This document shows, piece after piece, positions 45,901-56,475 of a stretch of DNA of 64,000 nucleotides. The stretch covers positions 124,001 to 188,000 of the forward strand of contig JAKSZP010002672.1 of NCBI GenBank assembly GCA_022478985.1, in the 5' to 3' direction. Under the pieces are notes generated by a model, which made no database searches, was not told the origin of the DNA, and worked only from the letters and a program-made list of their open reading frames with translations. Within the stretch, counting starts at the first letter, position 1. Every line of letters starts with the position of its first letter. The position numbers and the translations under genes are program-made. The stretch is from Massospora cicadina (Eukaryota; Entomophthoromycota; Entomophthoromycetes; Entomophthorales; Entomophthoraceae).

Positions 45901-46590
45901 TACCCAGTGACAGAAGTCTATAGGGGCGAGCATCAGGTCAATCCGGGTCATTGAGACCAGCTGGTTATTGTTGTAGTGGGGCCTCGTCATGTTGGCCAGG
46001 GTGGGGGCTTATTTATGAATGGTGTCGCATAGGTCCAGCATTGCCTTTAGTATGCATAGTTCTGTGTGGCTGTGGGGTATAGCCCTAGACTTGGGCCAGC
46101 GGTCAGTAATGGTGTTAAGCCAGCAGTTGAAATTTCCCGTGAAAAACGTTGCCTCAGGGAAAGGGATTGAGAGGATATTAGAAAAGAATTTTTGGCGGTA
46201 ATTTGGATTATTTGGGGCATACACATACACCACAGCAAAAGTTTCTCCATTCCACTCGAGATCCACTAGAAGCAGCCATCCCTCCAGGTGGGAGGATGTG
46301 CTTCAGATATCTACTATAGTATTATGGTTAGCTCAAATTACCACCCCACAGTGGTATGTCCAAAAAGGATTTTGCCAGAAGGAGCATGGTTGACCATGAC
46401 TCCTCCTCCCCCGGTGGACAGTGGGGTTCTTGGACAGCCAAGATGTCCACAGGGATATTGTGCAGGAAAGCCATTTTTTGGCCTGGGATGTGGGGGCCTT
46501 GACTCCCGCAATGTTGAGCGTCCCTATGGTGATTGCGGTAGTCTGCACATCAGGAACATTGGGGCGACCCACTGAGGTCACTCAGTTCCT
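42942..46590 (-). pseudogene. LINE ORF2 (endonuclease, reverse transcriptase)
   Basis: The endonuclease begins ITIGTLNIAGVKAP (about 46530) and continues with VYVYAPNNPNYRQKFF and FFTGNFNCWLN (46100-46266; the GDFN box has N for D), then SMTRIDLMLAP and FSDHQMVLIAL (45860-45950). RT motifs are CPGPDGLPYEFFKKY (about 45110), LNNWRPIALTNTDTKILTKILAKRL, FLDQKKAYDRVHW, QRGLKQVDPLSPLL and the catalytic FADDCVVG (about 44490). After a stop, the thumb-like part (RIVVLANSLILSKLWF) and a final Cys-His region CAICGGPNTLAHRLEEFPP near 43340 follow. The gene order is that of Tad-like LINEs. Shifts occur near 46420, 46000, 45000 and 44340. Confidence 0.9.
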
Positions 46591-46599
46591 TATCGCAGG

Positions 46600-48130
46600 T
46601 CATACTGCAAGTATGGGCTGATTAGCCAGATTGGTTCCAGTGTGTTGGTTGGCAGTCATAGTACTGGTTTTGTTCAGTTTCTTCTGGATCAGATTGCTCC
46701 GAGGAGTTTGGGTCTGGCGTGGGTTGGCTTGTGCCCCATCAGCAAAAGATTTTCCGCTGCTTTCCTGTGGGTTTGATGGGAAGAAACTAGGTGTTGGGGT
46801 GATTGGGTTTTGTGCATGAGTGTTGTCACATTGTGATTGGCTGAAATGGTCTTCCATATCATATGCATGAGCCATATCATCACTGATCACATGTGATTGG
46901 CTGAGAGGATCCACGGTGGTGCATGGTGGATTTGCTCCAGCGTGGTTGGAGGTGTTTAATTGGTTGCATCCAAAAATTCATTGTTTTGGTTGCATTGGGT
47001 TATATGTGGGGGATCTGATTAGAGTTCTGCTGCGCTGCCATGGCATCCACCTGAATCTGTTCCGGGGAAATTGTGGTGTGAGCTTGGGTCTTGGCGGAAC
47101 TCGCGGCCTGCTTGCAGGCAGTCTGTGTGTGATGACAGTCCTTGCACAATATGGGCATGACCAAAGCGACGTCAGCTCCTTCACCCCAATAGAAGGCGAA
47201 AGTGGAGTCCTTAATTTTGCCAAAAGTTGGGCTTGCTTTGTCCATATTGTCCTCACATAATTCCGGTGCTTCAATCCCACACTTGACGGGGCATGCGTAG
47301 TCTTTGTGGCCTATAGCTGAGCAGAATTCGCAGATAGGTGGGGTGTGTTCCAGTGTGATGCAGAAGGGGTGAGATACGCTGCCATTAGGGAGGTTGATGG
47401 TCGCTGTGCATGAAATGAGGGTGATATCCTCTACCACATCCTGATCGGGCTCTATAATGGCTATTGCCTTCCCTGTACACAGGTGGGGCAGGAGGGGGAA
47501 TTTATCAAATTCAAACTGTTTGATTACACCATAACCTTCGAGGCCCCTGCGGAGCTTGTCCATGAGGATATCATGGTGCATGGTGCTTGGAAGTCAGTCA
47601 AATATGATGAATAGGTTGTTTGCCTCATTCCATCGTGTGTGCACCATGTGGATGGTGCAGTCTTCATTGTTAATTTTTATGGAGAATATGACTTTTGCTA
47701 CTTCCGCCACTTCCTCCGCAGACATGAACTCAACGTCCACCCATCCTCTATGTAAATTTTTATAATTTACTGAGATGGTGTTCAGGAAAGTCGCGGAGAA
47801 GGCCTCCCCCATTTTTTCTCACAATTTAAGGGAAGTATCACCGACCATAATTCTAAGGCCATGCTCAAGGGAGGACAGGGGTTGGGAGTGTTCTATTTTG
47901 GTATATGCGCCCATTTTTTGCAGAAATTGCAAAACTCCGGGTGTGGCACTGTGCTCACCCTTTTTGGTGGGAGGGTGTGTCAACATTTCACTGGGGCGTT
48001 TTTCCCTGGAAGGTTGGGAGGGCTTTGGGCCTTTTGCGCTGGCCACTTTCACCCAACTGGTGTTGTTGCGGACAAATTTGCTCATATTTCCTGGTTGATT
48101 GTCAATCTCGGAGAAATTGTGTAGAATCAT
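46600..48130 (-). pseudogene. LINE ORF1 (gag-like RNA-binding protein)
   Basis: A start at 48130 (MILHNFSEIDN) or at the internal Met (MSKFVRNNTSWVKVASAKG) opens a basic, proline-rich N-terminus. One stop near 47819 separates it from MGEAFSATFLNTISVNYKNLHRGWVDVEF and the rest of an RRM-like fold. After a second stop, LPSTMHHDILMDKLRRGLEGYGVIKQFEF leads to a CCHC knuckle CEFCSAIGHKDYACP near 47275-47320. A polar tail (46600-46914, QSQCDNTHAQNPITPTPS) follows after a shift. It should bind element RNA. The RRM-plus-knuckle layout is shared with the ORF1-only elements. Confidence 0.85.
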
Positions 48131-48179
48131 GTTACTAAAAGTGATAGTAACGGGAAAAAGAAGTTTTACTAAAATTCAA

Positions 48180-50692
48180 TGTTGCAATTATGATATGACT
48201 GAACAATAAGCCCAAAATAGCCATGGCAAATTAGCTAAAATCCACTAACAATGATTATAAGTTACTATTATTTTAGTGCCTTAGGTTGAGGCGATATTAG
48301 GTCAGACAGGATAATCTTGGATTGCCTCCAAATAAGGCAATAAGGCGATGTTGAATATGATATATAATGAGTAAATCATCTTAAACTAAGTTGATTGTGA
48401 ATTTAATAAATGATAGAATCTGCCATATCTAACTAGAATATGATAGAAATGAATAGTCTATTAAAAAGGATCAGTATTGACCAAAACAGACTAATATATA
48501 ATTGAGATGAGAAGATATAAATAAGAGGATAGTTAGGAAGGAAAAGAAAGCGGAGAAGTGAGTAATAACTGAAAATATTATGTTAATAAAGAAGAGTCAT
48601 CAGGGCAATTGCCCCTACTTATTATATTATGTTTTATTCAACTGAGGCAAGCTGACCAAGGGATGGACAATACTGAGCTCTGAAGAGCAAAAATACTACA
48701 CTAGAATTTGAACAAACAGAAAGAGATGAGCGGATCACTCAAAATGAATAAAAAAATAAAACTAAAACTAAAATTAACCAACCAGGTTGGATGCGGTAAA
48801 TTGCTATGTGTCCATGGTGGGGGGTGAGTCAGGATCAGGAGGATCATCTTCCTCCTCAATGTTGGACAGTGTATGGCAGAGCGCTGAGAGCAAGGATGTG
48901 GGTGCATCCTCGAAATGGGGGTCAAGGTAGCAAAGTGGCTTGAGAAGCTCAAATTTAGCTATGAGGAGGGTTGTGATATAATTGGAAAGGGCTTTTTCAG
49001 CCTTGAGGCAAACTTTGGGTAGCGTGGTAAAGTTTCAATGTTGTTGCTGGTAATGCGGGTCTTGAGGCCAAATTTTGCTACCATCACAACTTTTTGTACT
49101 GCCTTGTGGGCAACTTGTTGGAATAAGAGGAATTCTTTTTTGTGAATTTGTTGCATGGGGGAAGGATAAGGGCGGGCACCCCTTTGGCCAAGACTGTGAC
49201 TGATTTTGCTATAGCCTTTTGGTGGGGGTGACAATCAGGGGAGGCAACAACCTCTTTAGTGAGTTTTTGGTCTCTTCAGAATTCATCTATATCTGAGCGT
49301 AGAACATAGTGGAAAGTTGGGAATTGAGCCGCGTATTCTGTGTTTAGGTACATTTTGAGGCCTGGGGCCTTAGCTGAGTCAGGGATGGGATTTCACAAAT
49401 CTTTAACTTCCTCCAAATGATCCCAGGGATCTTGGTAGAAGATGATAGGTTGGTCATCATATAAATGGGATGAATTGGGTGGCTGGGTGGGTTTTTTTAT
49501 TTTACTGGGGTCCTTGCTGGATTCTGACTAGTTAGAGTAGGAGTGGTGGTTTGGCATGTCAGTTCTTTATTGGATGAATCCTTGGAAGTTGCATCTACCA
49601 TTTTAAAGTGGAGGAGGAGGGAGGATTGTGCCCATTTGAAGAAAAAATTTGTCAGTTATGGGAGCATCATGGGGGAGTTGAGCATGTGGGCTCCATCTCA
49701 TGCTATAATGGGGCAGCGCTTCTTTGAGTAGTCCAGGTCGAAACAAATGTGGCAGATCATGCCCCTTATCTACTCTGGCCCAGAAAGTAATGTGATTAGG
49801 GCCAGAGGGACAATGATGCAAAGGGAATCGAAATGGCAATTTTTCTTGATATTTAGCATATGATTGCAAAGGCATGAGGGCCCACTAGTTGGTTGGCTCC
49901 ATTGGGAACCACAAATTGTAAAATTGGTCAGCGCCATACACTGACAACCCAGATATTATTTCGTTATATAAAGTTTCAGGGGGGAGGTGGGTGAGGAGGC
50001 CTGCAAATTGAACCACAATAGTGGTATCATCAGGCAACTGGTTGCGAGTGGTTGGGATGGGGGTTTCCTGGAACACTAGGGGAGTGTTGGCTGCAATTGC
50101 AGCATTGGCTTCGCAAGTGAAGCTGAGGTTGAAGTACCCCTTGTAGGTAAAGAAGTTGATAAAGCCTGTAGGCGGCATATGCGCCTGGAAATTTGATTAT
50201 TTGTTTGTAATTGTAGGGTAACAAGTTGCCATATTTGACCCAGAGGCTGAATTTCATCATGCTTTGGGGGAGCACAATGGGGCTACGAGGCACCATTTGA
50301 GAATGTGTGAGGTGGAGGCGAGATCCTTGGGGAGTGTATCGCCCCAAGGAATTGGGGGCTGGTCAATCTAATTCAAAAGCGTTTCCCCACTGGTCAGAAG
50401 ACACTAGGGGAGTTTTGCCACTGCCCCATTTTGGAGCAGAGGGCGGTCAGGCTGAGGACATTGGTGGTTTGCTGTTTGTTGGTTTTTTGGAGCTGTTTAG
50501 ACCTTTTGTAATTATAAAGTTTTCTTAAATGTGTTATCAAGCGGAAAGAAAACCTCTTACTTACTATACTATATTTATATTAAGTGTATTCTGAGGACTG
50601 ACAATCTCCATAACATTTGTCCTATTGATCAGTGGGCCCAACCCTGTGCAAAACCCTTCAGCATCTCTTCTAAATATCTCTAAATTTTAACA
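48180..50692 (+). repeat. 5' LTR of E4, interrupted
   Basis: Two parts, about 48180-48637 and 50559-50692, align with 55605-56475: TGTTGCAATTATGATATGAC at the start, GAGGCGATATT, GATAATCTTGGATTGCC and TAGGAAGGAAAAGAAAG in the middle, then after the insertion TATTCTGAGGACTGACAATC and the end TTTTAACA. Copy C separates the two parts. Confidence 0.85.
48638..50558 (-). pseudogene. ORF1-only LINE relative, copy C
   Basis: A 1.9-kb insertion in the E4 LTR, flanked by imperfect repeats (CTTATTATATTATGTTTTAT at 48618 and CTTACTATACTATATTTAT at 50559). The minus strand encodes PPSAPKWGSGKTPLV, MMKFSLWVKYGNLLPYNYK, GFINFFTYKGYFNLSFTCEA, TTIVVQFAGLLTHLPPETL, a zinc-knuckle-like CHICFDLDYSKKRCP near 49750 and an acidic end NIEEEDDPPDPDSPPTMDT near 48830, in several frames. 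The 3' end reads TTGGTCAGCTTGCCTCAGTT then GAATAAAAC. No RT is present. It is the clearest copy for defining the family, since both ends can be located against the uninterrupted LTR. Confidence 0.85.
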
Positions 50693-50714
50693 GTGGTGCT
50701 CACTACAAGGGGCC
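50693..50714 (+). other. Primer-binding site of E4
   Basis: GTGGTGCTCACTACAAGGGG directly follows the LTR end AACA. TGGTGCTCACTACA is shared with E2, and nearly so with E1 and E3. Confidence 0.8.
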
Positions 50715-50844
50715 TATTGATCAATCACAAAAAGATAAAATTCTCCAGTTGCTGACCATGTCGCATCTGGATTGCTTTGACAGGGGATCTTCATGACATG
50801 CTGCACTAGTCAAATTTGTGGAGCTCAAACTTTCCTTGTAAGCT

Positions 50845-51660
50845 GTGCTCAAAAGGCAGGATAAGCTTCTTCAGGAGTCTTATATTGATAAGCTGCCTCC
50901 ATTTGATCAAGGCGTAAATATTCATAGGTTCTTTAAGCAATTTAAGTTTGTAATGGAAGGAGCCTTAGATTGGCATAAAGTGAAACCGTTAATATCCACC
51001 TTGGATGTTGGTAGTGCCAACCAAGTCACCTGCTATCTTCCAAACAGTTCCGTTAAAACCAAGAATTAAAGAATACTGTGCTGCAGTTACTCAGAGTAAC
51101 TTCAAAGATGTTGCAGCAAAAGGCTAAGTTCTTGACCATCATGTTTCAGCGTAATGAGACCCTCACTGCGTTTGCTTATTGATTTACAGTGGAAGCCCAC
51201 AGGTTAATTAGGGGCAGGAACTTTATTGGATGTGTGAATTCCAATGCCCTCCGCAGTGAAGCCAAATTATGAGCTATGCAATGTCATGACCCCAATTTTA
51301 GATGATGACATACCCCTGCTTAAGATTATTCAGTTTTTGTGCTGTCTATCTGTAACCTTCCATCCACCCAATACAGTGTGGAAGCATTATACCGCCATCG
51401 CCTGACCGTTTTATTTAGGAAATCTCCTGTCCAGTTTAGTTTCCACAGAGTTACCCCCAGTAGTTCAACTTCTGCCCCATACCTTCATATTGTTGATGGC
51501 CCAACTACCAATCTGGGCTAATTTCTAGAGATTGCCCACAATCAACTTATCCAGTAAGGCCCATCTTACAATGTTCAAGGATGCAGGCCCTATGGGGTAA
51601 ATTGTTTTGAATGTGGCCACCCTGAGAACCTGGCGTGAGGTTGTCCAAATCATTGGGGCC
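50845..51660 (+). pseudogene. Gag capsid and zinc knuckle (E4)
   Basis: The frame 50845-51069 reads DKLLQESYIDKLPPFDQGVN, then FKQFKFVMEGALDWHK and LISTLDVGSANQVTCYLPNS, matching the E3 capsid. After shifts the capsid continues to about 51450. At about 51607-51650 NCFECGHPENLA-stop-GCP is a CCHC knuckle in which the His position is Asn. No N-terminal coiled-coil extension as in E3 is present: only about 150 bp separate it from the primer-binding site. Confidence 0.8.
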
Positions 51661-52079
51661 ACTATATACAGCAGGACCAGTACTATCAAAATAAGTCAGA
51701 GCGGAGTAGAGATGGGACTTTATACCTCTGCTATCCCAAACCCAAAAGTCCCAACTGAAATTATCAACTTGTATTCAGTGGAAGTCCCCAATAAATTAAT
51801 ACATTCCTATATCAGCAACCAGTTGGAGGGTGAATATATTGACATTAGCGCAAGTCAAGGTCATGGTGGAAGGAGGACCTCTGGAGCAACTAAAGCCATA
51901 TGCTTGTCAAATGCTTGACCAGGTATTCCCTGACCAGCTGGACCCAACCTCCTATGCACCTTCCCTGCAAGGAGTAAACTTGCCCTTCTGATAACCTCTA
52001 TCAACCAAGAATACCCCATTGTTGGTGAAGGGATTATGAGTTTCCTTTAGAAAAGAGATCCGTTCAGTCCATGTATCTA

Positions 52080-52430
52080 CCAGTCAAAATTCTTCTTATT
52101 CCGAATGCACATACTGTGAGATTGTTGTAGCCAAAACCTAATTTAATGCTATAGTAAATATGGGCGCCCCAGTCAATATAGTTTCCACTAAGTTAGTGGC
52201 AAAGTTGACAATGAAACCTGATGTATAACATCAAATGGTATATGGGACTTCTGGAGCAGAAAGCACAGTCTCAGAGGGAGCATATAGTGCGTTTCCCAAG
52301 AAGTTTAAGTCAATTGTCATCATACCTCCAGTGATAGTGCTACTGAACAGCTGTCATGACCTTCTAATTGGAACTGTGTTTATTCAACACTTTGGTGATG
52401 TCATCAATATGACATAAAAGACTTTTGAAA
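52080..52430 (+). pseudogene. Ty3 aspartic protease remnant (E4)
   Basis: FNAIVNMGAPVNIVSTKLVAKL near 52140-52205 is the retropepsin site with N for the catalytic D and M for T/S. The second half at 52235-52417 reads IIPPVIVLLNSCHDLLIGTVF and FGDVINMT, matching NYNMLIGAAF...FGVVINM of E3. About 600 bp separate it from RT. Confidence 0.8.
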
Positions 52431-52999
52431 CTTCTGGGCAGCGGATCTCATTTTAATTTACTTTAAGCAGAGCGCCAAAGGATTGATGCATATGAGACAA
52501 GACAATCTTACCTATAGTAATGGTGTAATAATGGTATACTACCAGAAACTAAAGAGGAAGGCCTGGGCTCTCCCCCATCAGATATACAAATATCAAGGAT
52601 TGCCTCTCCAAGAGGCTGGGCCTATATCCACTCCCTCCGGTCATCAGGTAATAGTAAACACCAAGTTGGAGGTATAAGTACCAGCTGGGCTCTATGGAGA
52701 AGTTATTGGCCCTTACCAGCAATCATGGCTTGAGACCCACGTGGTTCCAGGCATTACACTAACAGGACACGGGGTGATTAAGGTTCTACTTGAAAACCTA
52801 TAAAGGAAACTATTGCAAATGCGCTGAACCCAAATATTGGCGTATTTACACTTGATCCCTGTTGAGGAGGTCCTTTGGGTTCATAAGTTTGGGTTTTTGG
52901 AGACATTTGGCCTACCCATTGAGTCTTAGCCTGGCGTAGTGACAAAGGTACCACGCAAAAACTTAGTCAGACTGATGAGAGATTATAAGGAGTGGGTGA

Positions 53000-53860
53000 T
53001 ATCTATATTTGAAAAATAGAAGGAGATTTTGCTGTCAACAACCACAATTTAGGGTGCACTCAGGTGTGTCCATCAATTGGACATTGGAGATCATCCCCCT
53101 CACCAAGTCGCGGCCAATTCTCCGATCTAGAGCAGCTGAGGAAGTAGTAACCAAAGAAATTGAAAAGCTGCTGGAGCAAGGGATGATCAAACCATCAAAG
53201 AGCTCATGGGCTTTGCCCGTTCTTATTGTAAAAAAGAAGGATGGCACCAACTGGGCAGTTATAGACTACCAGAAGCTCAATAGCATCAACAAGAAGGAAT
53301 AGTATCCCTTGATGAAGATCAATAATGCTTTAGATTGGTCAGGGGGAGTGAAGCACTTCTCAGCGATGGATTTGGTATCAGGTTACTCAAAAAAGATTGA
53401 GTTGCCTGCAGCAGAACAGTAAAAATGCGTTATTATCACGTCCAGGGGTCTTTTCCAACCAACTGTGTGCCACAAGGGCTGTGTAATGCCCAGCTACATT
53501 CCAACGGGCCATTGACACTATTCTCGGCAACTTGAAGCTGTCATGCATCCTTGTATACCTCAAGAAAATCAACATCTTCTCCAGGATGGTTTTTATCATC
53601 TTACCCATTTGTAGGAGGTATTCCACCAGCTTGCTGCAGCCAACATAAAGATCAAACCTCGTAAGTGACACTTCTTTAAAGACCAGATGGAGTAAATAGG
53701 GTTTATAGTGGATGCAACGGGGCTTAAGCCCCAACAAAACAAGGTGGAGGCTATTTGGAAAATGACTACACCAGATAGTAAGTTCAATATACAAGTATTT
53801 CTAGGGATGGTCAGATACTACCGCCGCTTTATACCCAGAGTCAAGTTGTATTGGAGGTCC
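53000..53860 (+). pseudogene. Ty3 reverse transcriptase remnant (E4)
   Basis: The frame 53009-53302 reads IPLTKSRPILRSRAAEEVVT, then EIEKLLEQGMIKPSKSSWALPVLIVKKKDGTNWAVIDYQKLN, the RT entry. FSAMDLVSGYSKKIEL lies near 53360 and GLCNAQLHSNGP near 53480. The catalytic box at 53533-53585 reads SCILVYLKKINIFSR: both aspartates of Y-L-D-D are lysine. The connection QVFLGMVRYYRRFIPRVK is near 53790-53845. Confidence 0.9.
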
Positions 53861-53869
53861 GCTGTTTGA

Positions 53870-54375
53870 GTTGTTAAAGAAGGATGCCGCGTTTGATTGG
53901 ACAGAACGCCGCCAATGCTTTTTTTAAAACTTTGGATGGCTTTAATTAGTGCATCAGTACTTCACTACCCAAATTATGATGAAGAATTTAACATCCAGAT
54001 TGACGCATCCCTTTCTGCCGTTGGGGAGGCTCTATCCCAAAAGGATGATGAAGGGGAGGAGCACCCAGTGGCATACTGAAGTTGAAGCCTGAACTTCCAT
54101 GAACGTAACTATACCATGATTGAGCGGGAATGCTTAGTGGTGATAAACACATATAATCAATTTCAGAAATATTTGCATGGAGTGAAGTTTATAGTCATAA
54201 CGGATCATGCTTCATTATGCCAGTTGCAGAATCTCAATGAACCTAAAGGGCGCCTAGCCTGATGGGCCCTCAAACTGCAGGCCTATGACTTCGAGATCCT
54301 ACACCAATCTGAAGCAAAACACCAGAACGCTGATTGCTTGTTAAGGTTACCAATGATTGCAGTTACGGCAGATCT
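53870..54375 (+). pseudogene. RNase H remnant (E4)
   Basis: The frame 53897-54079 includes DEEFNIQIDASLSAVGEALSQKDDEGEEHPVAY, with the first aspartate. After a stop come YTMIERECLVVINTYNQF (E), IVITDHASLCQLQ (D) and KHQNADCLLRLP (last D) to about 54350. All four acidic positions are present. It is closely similar to E3 at 18017-18800. Confidence 0.85.
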
Positions 54376-54539
54376 GAGTGACATAATGTACAATAAGATG
54401 CTCAACGGAAAGTATGATGATGAACCACCACAAGTTCTAAATCATTGAACGAGATTTGAGCAAACACCTTCCAATGGAATGGTGATTTATACAATTGGAT
54501 TGGTGATTCTAAGTGAACTTTCCACGACTCTTGGCACAT

Positions 54540-55565
54540 CCTTTTATTATCATGAGTGCACATAAGGCAGTCAGACATGTTGGCATGCTCAAGAAGTTGG
54601 AATTGTTGCGTCCTTAATATTATTGAGAAAGCTTGAACTTCGACATGTTTGCAACCATTTCCTGCTGCCACAGTGCTAAGTGGAAAAGCTGTTCTGCCAG
54701 AAGACATCCTACCAGTTAGTGAAACCTCAATTTGCTTGGCATATGGTTTCTCTTGATGTCGTTGGTTTTCTGCCAACAGGACCTAACCAGTCCAAGTACA
54801 TTCCGGTGGTGATTTACCACTTGACCAGGTGGGTTGAGAACCAGAAATATGAGATTTGGGGGCTGTCACAGTGGCCAAATTCATAATGAAATGTATTATC
54901 CAAGACACATGGCTGCCCTCAGTTTCTTATGACCAATAACAGAACTAACTTCACATCCCACATCCTTACAAAGCTGAATGAGCTTATGGCCATCTATGGG
55001 GTATTAATGATCCCATACCACCCTGAGTATAATGGGATGGTTAAGAGTTAATACAACTTTAGTGAATATACTCCATAAAACTGGTAGCAGATTGACCTTC
55101 AGATTGTAGTTCCTTCCTGTACACTGCCATCTTCACTTATAGCATTAGCTATCATTATACCACGGGGAAAAGCCCCTTTCAATTACTATATAGATGACAC
55201 CTGCTCTTCTGGCGCTGCTCTATGCCTGCGTAGAAGTTACTGGCAAAATGGATCCTCAACAATGTTTGATGACCTTAAGTGACACATTAATCAAATTTGC
55301 AAACTGAAGCGTACTTGTTCAGATTAGCCAAGAAGATTAAAATCAGGCTGCCAATCAGGTACGGCATAGTGGGCTAGCTCAGTTTAAAGATGGTGACATG
55401 GTTCTATTCCATGAACAACATGGGTTTGGTCAGAAGCACAAATTTGCCACTATTTGGATTGTTCTTTTGAAGTTATTGAGAAAACAGGAGTTGACACCTA
55501 TACCATCAAGGACCTTGAAAGCAGTCAGATTATTAGCAAGTGCATGCAAAGTTCCTCTGAGCATA
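54540..55565 (+). pseudogene. Integrase remnant (E4)
   Basis: A zinc-binding part, MSAHKAVRHVGMLKKLELL, lies near 54552-54610 and CCHSAKWKSC near 54663. The core has SLDVVGFLPTGPNQSKYIPVVIYHLTRWVE at 54740-54840 (the first aspartate is Y), MTNNRTNFTSHIL near 54930 (second D is N) and IPYHPEYNGMVKS near 55010 (glutamate replaced). The C-terminal part at 55390-55560 reads GDMVLFHEQHGFGQKHKFA, the counterpart of the E3 C-terminus. All three catalytic positions are lost. Confidence 0.8.
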
Positions 55566-55589
55566 TAAACAATAGGAGACTTATTTTCC

Positions 55590-55604
55590 AGTCAAGGGAG
55601 GTAA
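55590..55604 (+). other. Polypurine tract of E4
   Basis: AGTCAAGGGAGGTAA lies directly before the 3' LTR. The same GAGG-GGTAA form precedes the E3 3' LTR. Confidence 0.7.
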
Positions 55605-56475
55605 CTTCACAATTCTGATATAACTGGATAATAAACCCAAAATAGGGGGTGGAAGGCGAGTCGGTAAGGGTGTATGGCTACCAACCTGAAGGTTGTGGGT
55701 TCGATTCCTGCCCTTTGCACATCAATCAGGGTGCCAGCCAAAGGAAGCTATTGGCGGTTAGTAGGTCTAATAACATGAAAACCTTACCCATGACGTAACC
55801 AGAAAAATTTGAGTCCCAATCTGGAGGTGGAAAAACTTTCTTTGACAGAGTTGACCCTGTTCAGTTTCATGTTGTTTCTTTCTTTTGGCAATGCCTGTCC
55901 CCTGGTCAGCTTGCCTCAGTTAAATAAGAATAAACCCAAAATATACATGGAAAATAGGCCAGAATATGTGACAATGATTTTTAAAAGTTGCAATTATTCA
56001 AGTGCCTTAATATGAGGCGATATTGGGTTAGAAAGGATAATATTGGATTGCCCCTAAATAAGGCAATAAGGTGATGTTGACGTACAATGAATAATGAGTA
56101 GATCTCTTTGAACTAAGGCGTTAATAAATTTAATTAATGATAGACTCTACCATAACCAATGAGAATATTGCAGAAATGAATAGTCTAAGCAAAAATGATC
56201 ACTATTGACTATTGTAACTATTATATAAGCTGGATGAGAAGATTGAAATGAGATGATTGTTAGGAAGGAAAAGAAAGTGGAGAAGCAAGCATCCGCTGAA
56301 AATACATTAAAATAAAATAGTGTTGTCTGGGAAATTACTTTTATTTATTATATTTTATTTATTTTAAGTGTGTTCTGAGGACTGACAATTTTTATATCAT
56401 TAGTCCCATTGCTCAGTAAGCTTGATCTTTAAATACCCTTTGGCGTATCTTATAAATTTTGCCAAATTTATAACA
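55605..56475 (+). repeat. 3' LTR of E4, interrupted by a SINE
   Basis: It aligns with the two parts of the 5' LTR (CAATTCTGATATAACTGGA, then GAGGCGATATTGGG, TAGGAAGGAAAAGAAAG, GTGTTCTGAGGACTGAC and the end TTTATAACA). The first two bases are CT where the other LTR has TG. Removing the SINE and one duplication leaves about 572 bp. Confidence 0.85.
55645..55928 (+). repeat. SINE family 1, full-length copy
   Basis: A 284-bp element with a perfect 15-bp duplication AATAAACCCAAAATA at 55630-55644 and 55929-55943. The tRNA-like head has an A box AGGCGAGTCGG (55654-55664) and a perfect B box GGTTCGATTCC (55698-55708), 33 bases apart. The unique body runs to about 55885. The tail CCCCTGGTCAGCTTGCCTCA, then GTTAAATAAG, matches the LINE and ORF1-only tails. 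A second copy without the head is at 30675-30822. Confidence 0.93.

Larger units (their letters stand above)
42743..48162 (-). mobile_element. Full-length Tad-like LINE with target duplication
   Basis: A 5420-bp non-LTR retrotransposon. The perfect 14-bp duplication GTTTTACTAAAATT lies at 42729-42742 and 48163-48176, so both ends are defined. It has two ORFs, the first with a zinc knuckle and the second with endonuclease, RT and a C-terminal Cys-His region. The 3' end reads TCCCCTGGTCGTCCATCCTC then AAATAAATTAAAA. Only a few frameshifts and stops break the ORFs, so it is younger than most of its neighbours. Confidence 0.93.
48180..56475 (+). mobile_element. Ty3-type LTR retrotransposon E4
   Basis: The LTRs are 48180-50692 (interrupted by ORF1-only copy C) and 55605-56475 (interrupted by a SINE). 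Without the insertions each is about 570-590 bp. Internal order is primer-binding site, capsid, zinc knuckle, protease, RT, RNase H and integrase, all plus strand. The proteins are closest to E3 within the window. The internal part is about 4.9 kb against 6.4 kb in E3. Flanks TTCAA and AATAT do not match, so the target duplication has decayed or an end is misplaced. Confidence 0.9.

Noticed and set aside
47775..48138. Three overlapping plus-strand open frames of 77-107 codons
   Set aside because: All are antisense to LINE ORF1, whose minus-strand frame has a consistent basic N-terminus and a downstream zinc knuckle.
55654..55715. Possible functional tRNA gene at the A/B boxes of SINE 1
   Set aside because: It has good Pol III boxes but lies at the head of a 284-bp unit with a 15-bp target duplication and a LINE tail, so it is a SINE.
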